Below, piece by piece: positions 61,316 through 64,000 of a stretch of 64,000 bases of DNA. Position numbers and translations under genes: made by a program. The DNA is from Bacteroides thetaiotaomicron VPI-5482 (GTDB taxonomy: Bacteria > Bacteroidota > Bacteroidia > Bacteroidales > Bacteroidaceae). Numbering within the stretch: the stretch's first letter is position 1; each line of letters begins with the position of its first letter. The stretch is taken from the NCBI RefSeq assembly GCF_000011065.1, contig NC_004663.1, positions 3,534,001-3,598,000 on the forward strand, written 5' to 3'. The notes under the pieces were generated by a model, which searched no databases, had not been told where the DNA came from, and saw only the letters and a program-made list of their open reading frames with translations.

Positions 61316-61851
61316 TACTTCTCTACAATACGAGCCGGAACCCCTACTACCGTCACTCCCGGAACTAATACCGATTTCGTAACAACTGCTCCCGCTCCAA
61401 TTTTCACTCCGTCTGCAATATATATTCCACCCAGAATTTGCGCATTCTGTCCAATATCAACATTATTCCCAATAACGGGAGAATCATCCGGAAAAGTACC
61501 TTTACTTCCAATGCAGCAATTACCATGAATCGTACAATTTTTACCTATACGGGATTTAGGATTTACAATAATAGACCCATAATGATAAATCTTCAAACCA
61601 ATATCAAAACAACCTGCATTTATAAAGAACCCAAGACGGATACCCAAAAGATTCTTCTTTCGAGAAAAATAATATTGCAAAATCTTATTTCTCTTATAGT
61701 TCATATAAAATTCCTCTTTACGAAGTGCACGTATATATCTCCGAATCCAATATTGTTCTGTCCTCAAGAGCCAATCCATGATATATCCTTTTGAACCAAA
61801 AGGAAAATAATCAATACGATCCGAATTAAGGTATTCTTTTAAAGTCACCAT
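61315..61851 (-). CDS. Hexapeptide-repeat O-acetyltransferase (serine acetyltransferase-like)
   Basis: A 178-residue LbH protein. After a helical N-terminal part, residues about 95-178 show hexapeptide turns: FDIGLKIYHYGSIIVNPKSRIG, NCTIHGNCCIG, NVDIGQNAQILGGIYI, GVKIGAGAVVTKSVLVPGVTVVGVPARIV. It is like CysE-type capsule acetyltransferases (for example WbbJ-like). It uses acetyl-CoA to modify a sugar. It is followed by a GT2 with overlap and preceded by a 56-bp gap. Confidence 0.9.
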   Translation of the reverse strand: MVTLKEYLNSDRIDYFPFGSKGYIMDWLLRTEQYWIRRYIRALRKEEFYMNYKRNKILQYYFSRKKNLLGIRLGFFINAGCFDIGLKIYHYGSIIVNPKSRIGKNCTIHGNCCIGSKGTFPDDSPVIGNNVDIGQNAQILGGIYIADGVKIGAGAVVTKSVLVPGVTVVGVPARIVEK

Positions 61852-61907
61852 TCTACGTCTCTTTTATTAAATTAATCTGAATCCGAAAGCAGACAAAAGC
61901 TCGGATC

Positions 61908-62891
61908 TCATAAATATCGCTTCCATCGTTTTACATAAAGAGCCAATACACTATACATATCATGTAATACTAACCAATTAAACAATTTCATTTTTTTCCC
62001 TTTCAAGAGATATTTCTTATCATAAAAGACCCCCTTAATCAAAGGGTTAGCACATGACTTTTCTAACTCTTTCCTGATTTCTGTATAATTTCTGTTTGCT
62101 ATATATACGATATACCTATGAAAAAAATAAATAATGACACTATAACGAACACCTGTTAAATCGAAATCATATCGTTTTTCAAGATCAGAATAAGAAATTA
62201 ACAGTTTATGTAACGTATATTCCAAATGCTCATATGAAATCGATTTTTGCGACAAATGTTCCCCTACATGATGCACATAGATATATCCAATATATGAGGA
62301 TACTCGCAAAGAGTGAACACACAATAAATATTGGCTTACCCATAAAGTATCCTCTCCTGAATACAAATATGTATCGAAAAACAATTTATTCTTTCTTTGT
62401 ATGGATGACTTATACAATCTGCCGAAAGGTACCGTAAATTCAGGATAAATATATTTCAACAGACATTGCTTTATTTCATCGCTCCCTTCGAAATTTCCAT
62501 CAACAAATAAATAGTCATTGCCCACAGGTTCAGAACAGCAGGAACACTGAACAAAATCGCATGATGCATATTTCATTAGTTCTTCCAGATACCTCTCTTG
62601 TATGTAGTCATCTGAATCTATAAAAAGGAAATGTTCACCAGTATGCTTTTCAAGTCCCAAGTTTCTCGCAGCACTCACGCCTGCATTTTCCTGATGAAAG
62701 ACTTGTATCCGGTTATCACTTTGCGCATAATCATCGCAAATCAATCCCGAATGATCTTCACTGCCATCATTTATTAAGAGAAGCTCAAATTCTGTATATG
62801 ACTGTGCCAAAATACTATCTATGCACTTCCTTAAATATTGCGCAGAATTATAGACAGGTACGATGATAGATACTAATGTTTCGTTTCTCAC
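61908..62891 (-). CDS. GT2 family glycosyltransferase
   Basis: A 327-residue GT-A transferase: VSIIVPVYNSAQYLRKCIDSIL, ELLLINDGSEDHSGLICDDY, NAGVSAARNLGLEKHTGEHFLF and IDSDDYIQERYLEELM. A basic, aromatic C-terminal region may bind the membrane. It lies 12 bp after the LbH acyltransferase gene. Sugar unknown. Confidence 0.92.
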   Translation of the reverse strand: MRNETLVSIIVPVYNSAQYLRKCIDSILAQSYTEFELLLINDGSEDHSGLICDDYAQSDNRIQVFHQENAGVSAARNLGLEKHTGEHFLFIDSDDYIQERYLEELMKYASCDFVQCSCCSEPVGNDYLFVDGNFEGSDEIKQCLLKYIYPEFTVPFGRLYKSSIQRKNKLFFDTYLYSGEDTLWVSQYLLCVHSLRVSSYIGYIYVHHVGEHLSQKSISYEHLEYTLHKLLISYSDLEKRYDFDLTGVRYSVIIYFFHRYIVYIANRNYTEIRKELEKSCANPLIKGVFYDKKYLLKGKKMKLFNWLVLHDMYSVLALYVKRWKRYL

Positions 62892-62903
62892 AAGATTGAA
62901 TAA

Positions 62904-63509
62904 TCATATTGTATAATAAACATCTTTTTTAATTACCCTTGCCGGTACTCCTGCGACAATAGTATGCGGCGGTACGTCTTTAGTCACGACAGAACCTGCT
63001 GCAACAATAGCACCTTCACCAACCGTCACCCCTTTTAAAATGATAGCAGACATACCAATCCATGCATTATCCTTTATTATAACAGGAGCAAACATGCTAT
63101 TTCCTCCCGTTATCTGGTGATTATCAGAATCCCGGATAATTACATTCTCTGAAATGATAACATTTTCTCCTATTTCTATGTGATTAAAACAATGTAACTT
63201 CGAATGGAAATTAATATACCCGGAACCTAAAATCAGTTTAGCATCCGGCAATACGACTACAGTTGAACCGATAATATCAAAATTCCCTTTTACTATCAAT
63301 TCCGAGTTAGCATGAAGAATAAGCCGCCCTTTCTCCTGTGAAGGAATGTTTCCAACCCATACCTTACCAACAATTAATCTTTGTAACGGATATACATTAT
63401 ATCGGCAATCTTTTTCTCTGTACAGAATACCATGCCTCGTAACATAAATACCAGGATGAATATATTCTTGATATTTCCTATATATTTTTGCAATAAAACC
63501 GAATATCAT
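62904..63509 (-). CDS. Hexapeptide-repeat acyltransferase (maltose/galactoside O-acetyltransferase-like)
   Basis: A 201-residue LbH protein with ELIVKGNFDIIGSTVVVLPDAKLILG, HIEIGENVIISENVIIRDSDNHQI, then NAWIGMSAIILKGVTVGEGAIVAAGSVVTKDVPPHTIVAGVPARVI. The catalytic-type His lies in DNHQI. It probably O-acetylates a capsule sugar. It overlaps the flippase stop by 4 bp. Confidence 0.9.
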   Translation of the reverse strand: MIFGFIAKIYRKYQEYIHPGIYVTRHGILYREKDCRYNVYPLQRLIVGKVWVGNIPSQEKGRLILHANSELIVKGNFDIIGSTVVVLPDAKLILGSGYINFHSKLHCFNHIEIGENVIISENVIIRDSDNHQITGGNSMFAPVIIKDNAWIGMSAIILKGVTVGEGAIVAAGSVVTKDVPPHTIVAGVPARVIKKDVYYTI

Positions 63510-64000
63510 CTCGCCATCTTTCTTTTACAATAACTTAACAGCATATGCTCTATTAACAGATACATATCATCACGCTTTATTTTCAATAGTAATATATAAA
63601 TAGATAAACTCATTAAGCCGCCCAATAAAATCTGTGTAACAATAGACAAAGATGTATATGTCAGCATATAAGTAGGTATATTAGCTAAAAGTGCCATAAA
63701 AAAATAAGGTAGAAAATCTGTCAGCTGTTCCCGATACCCTAAATGAAATAGCTTTCCAGTATAATATGTATTAATAAAAATAGCAATTTGGGTATATATA
63801 ACCATAGACCAGCACATCGCCATAATTCCCCAAGATGCACTCAACAAAATCATTGTTATAGAAATAGCTTTTTTCACGACCTCCAGTTTCAAAAATAGAT
63901 CCGATCTTCCTTTAATCTGTAAAAGAGATAAATTTATTGTATTCACAAATGAGAACATAAAAGAAAAACATAAAAGTATCATGATCGGGACAGATGGCAA
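63506..64000 (-). CDS. Polysaccharide flippase (Wzx-like), C-terminal part only
   Basis: The last 164 codons of a gene entering from the right edge. At least four hydrophobic segments are visible (MILLCFSFMFSFVNT, AISITMILLSASWGIMAM, FLPYFFMALLANIPTYML, IVTQILLGGLMSLSIYILLL). LLQIKGRSDLFLKLEVVKKAISI is a typical stretch of the MVF/MOP flippase family. It should move undecaprenyl-linked repeat units across the inner membrane. The true start is outside the window. Confidence 0.85.
   Translation of the reverse strand: MPSVPIMILLCFSFMFSFVNTINLSLLQIKGRSDLFLKLEVVKKAISITMILLSASWGIMAMCWSMVIYTQIAIFINTYYTGKLFHLGYREQLTDFLPYFFMALLANIPTYMLTYTSLSIVTQILLGGLMSLSIYILLLKIKRDDMYLLIEHMLLSYCKRKMAR

Overview
The window is a chromosomal segment of a gut Bacteroides (Bacteroidota). 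This rests on the fused SecD-SecF protein, SusC/SusD-type outer-membrane genes, a one-polypeptide hybrid two-component regulator, lipoprotein-rich coding, AT-rich ribosome-binding regions, and repeated matches to the Bacteroides -7 promoter element TAnnTTTG. The exact species cannot be fixed from the sequence alone.

Layout. (1) 1-22,840 is mostly core genome: the end of an M3 dipeptidase gene, secDF, a tRNA-Arg(CCU), the two-gene 2-oxoacid:ferredoxin oxidoreductase (korA-korB), a leftward operon aroQ-pyk-O-methyltransferase-rbfA-lolE, then rightward xerD, a TPR lipoprotein, a thioredoxin-fold lipoprotein that has lost its CXXC, comM, a membrane-tethered TPR/HTH regulator with a 6-bladed beta-propeller gene, an aldose epimerase, and a TPR sensor-kinase-like protein whose phospho-acceptor histidine is replaced by serine. 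(2) 23,328-44,597 is a polysaccharide utilisation locus (PUL), all leftward: hybrid two-component regulator (HTCS), SusC, SusD, two surface lipoproteins, then GH2, GH3, a 62-aa membrane protein, GH43 and GH36. The enzymes look exo-acting and periplasmic, so the system probably imports a branched oligosaccharide and trims it inside; the substrate is not identifiable from sequence. (3) 45,467-64,000 is an OmpA-family gene followed, reading leftward from the right edge, by a capsule/exopolysaccharide operon: flippase (partial), nine glycosyltransferases, three acetyl/acyltransferases, a polymerase-like membrane protein, and, unusually at the 3' end, Wza and a fused Wzc tyrosine kinase.

The most striking non-coding feature is a 347-bp element present twice (22,967-23,313 and 44,908-45,254), about 97% identical and without gaps, flanking the whole PUL as direct repeats. 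Each copy carries three 13-bp palindromes at exact 22-bp spacing, and on the minus strand a TTGACA-N17-TATATT promoter followed about 180 bp later by an intrinsic terminator. I read it as a duplicated small-RNA gene plus an operator- or iteron-like array. Recombination between the copies would remove or circularise the 21.9-kb PUL.

Limits: all assignments come from reading motifs by eye; no database search, folding programme or alignment programme was run.
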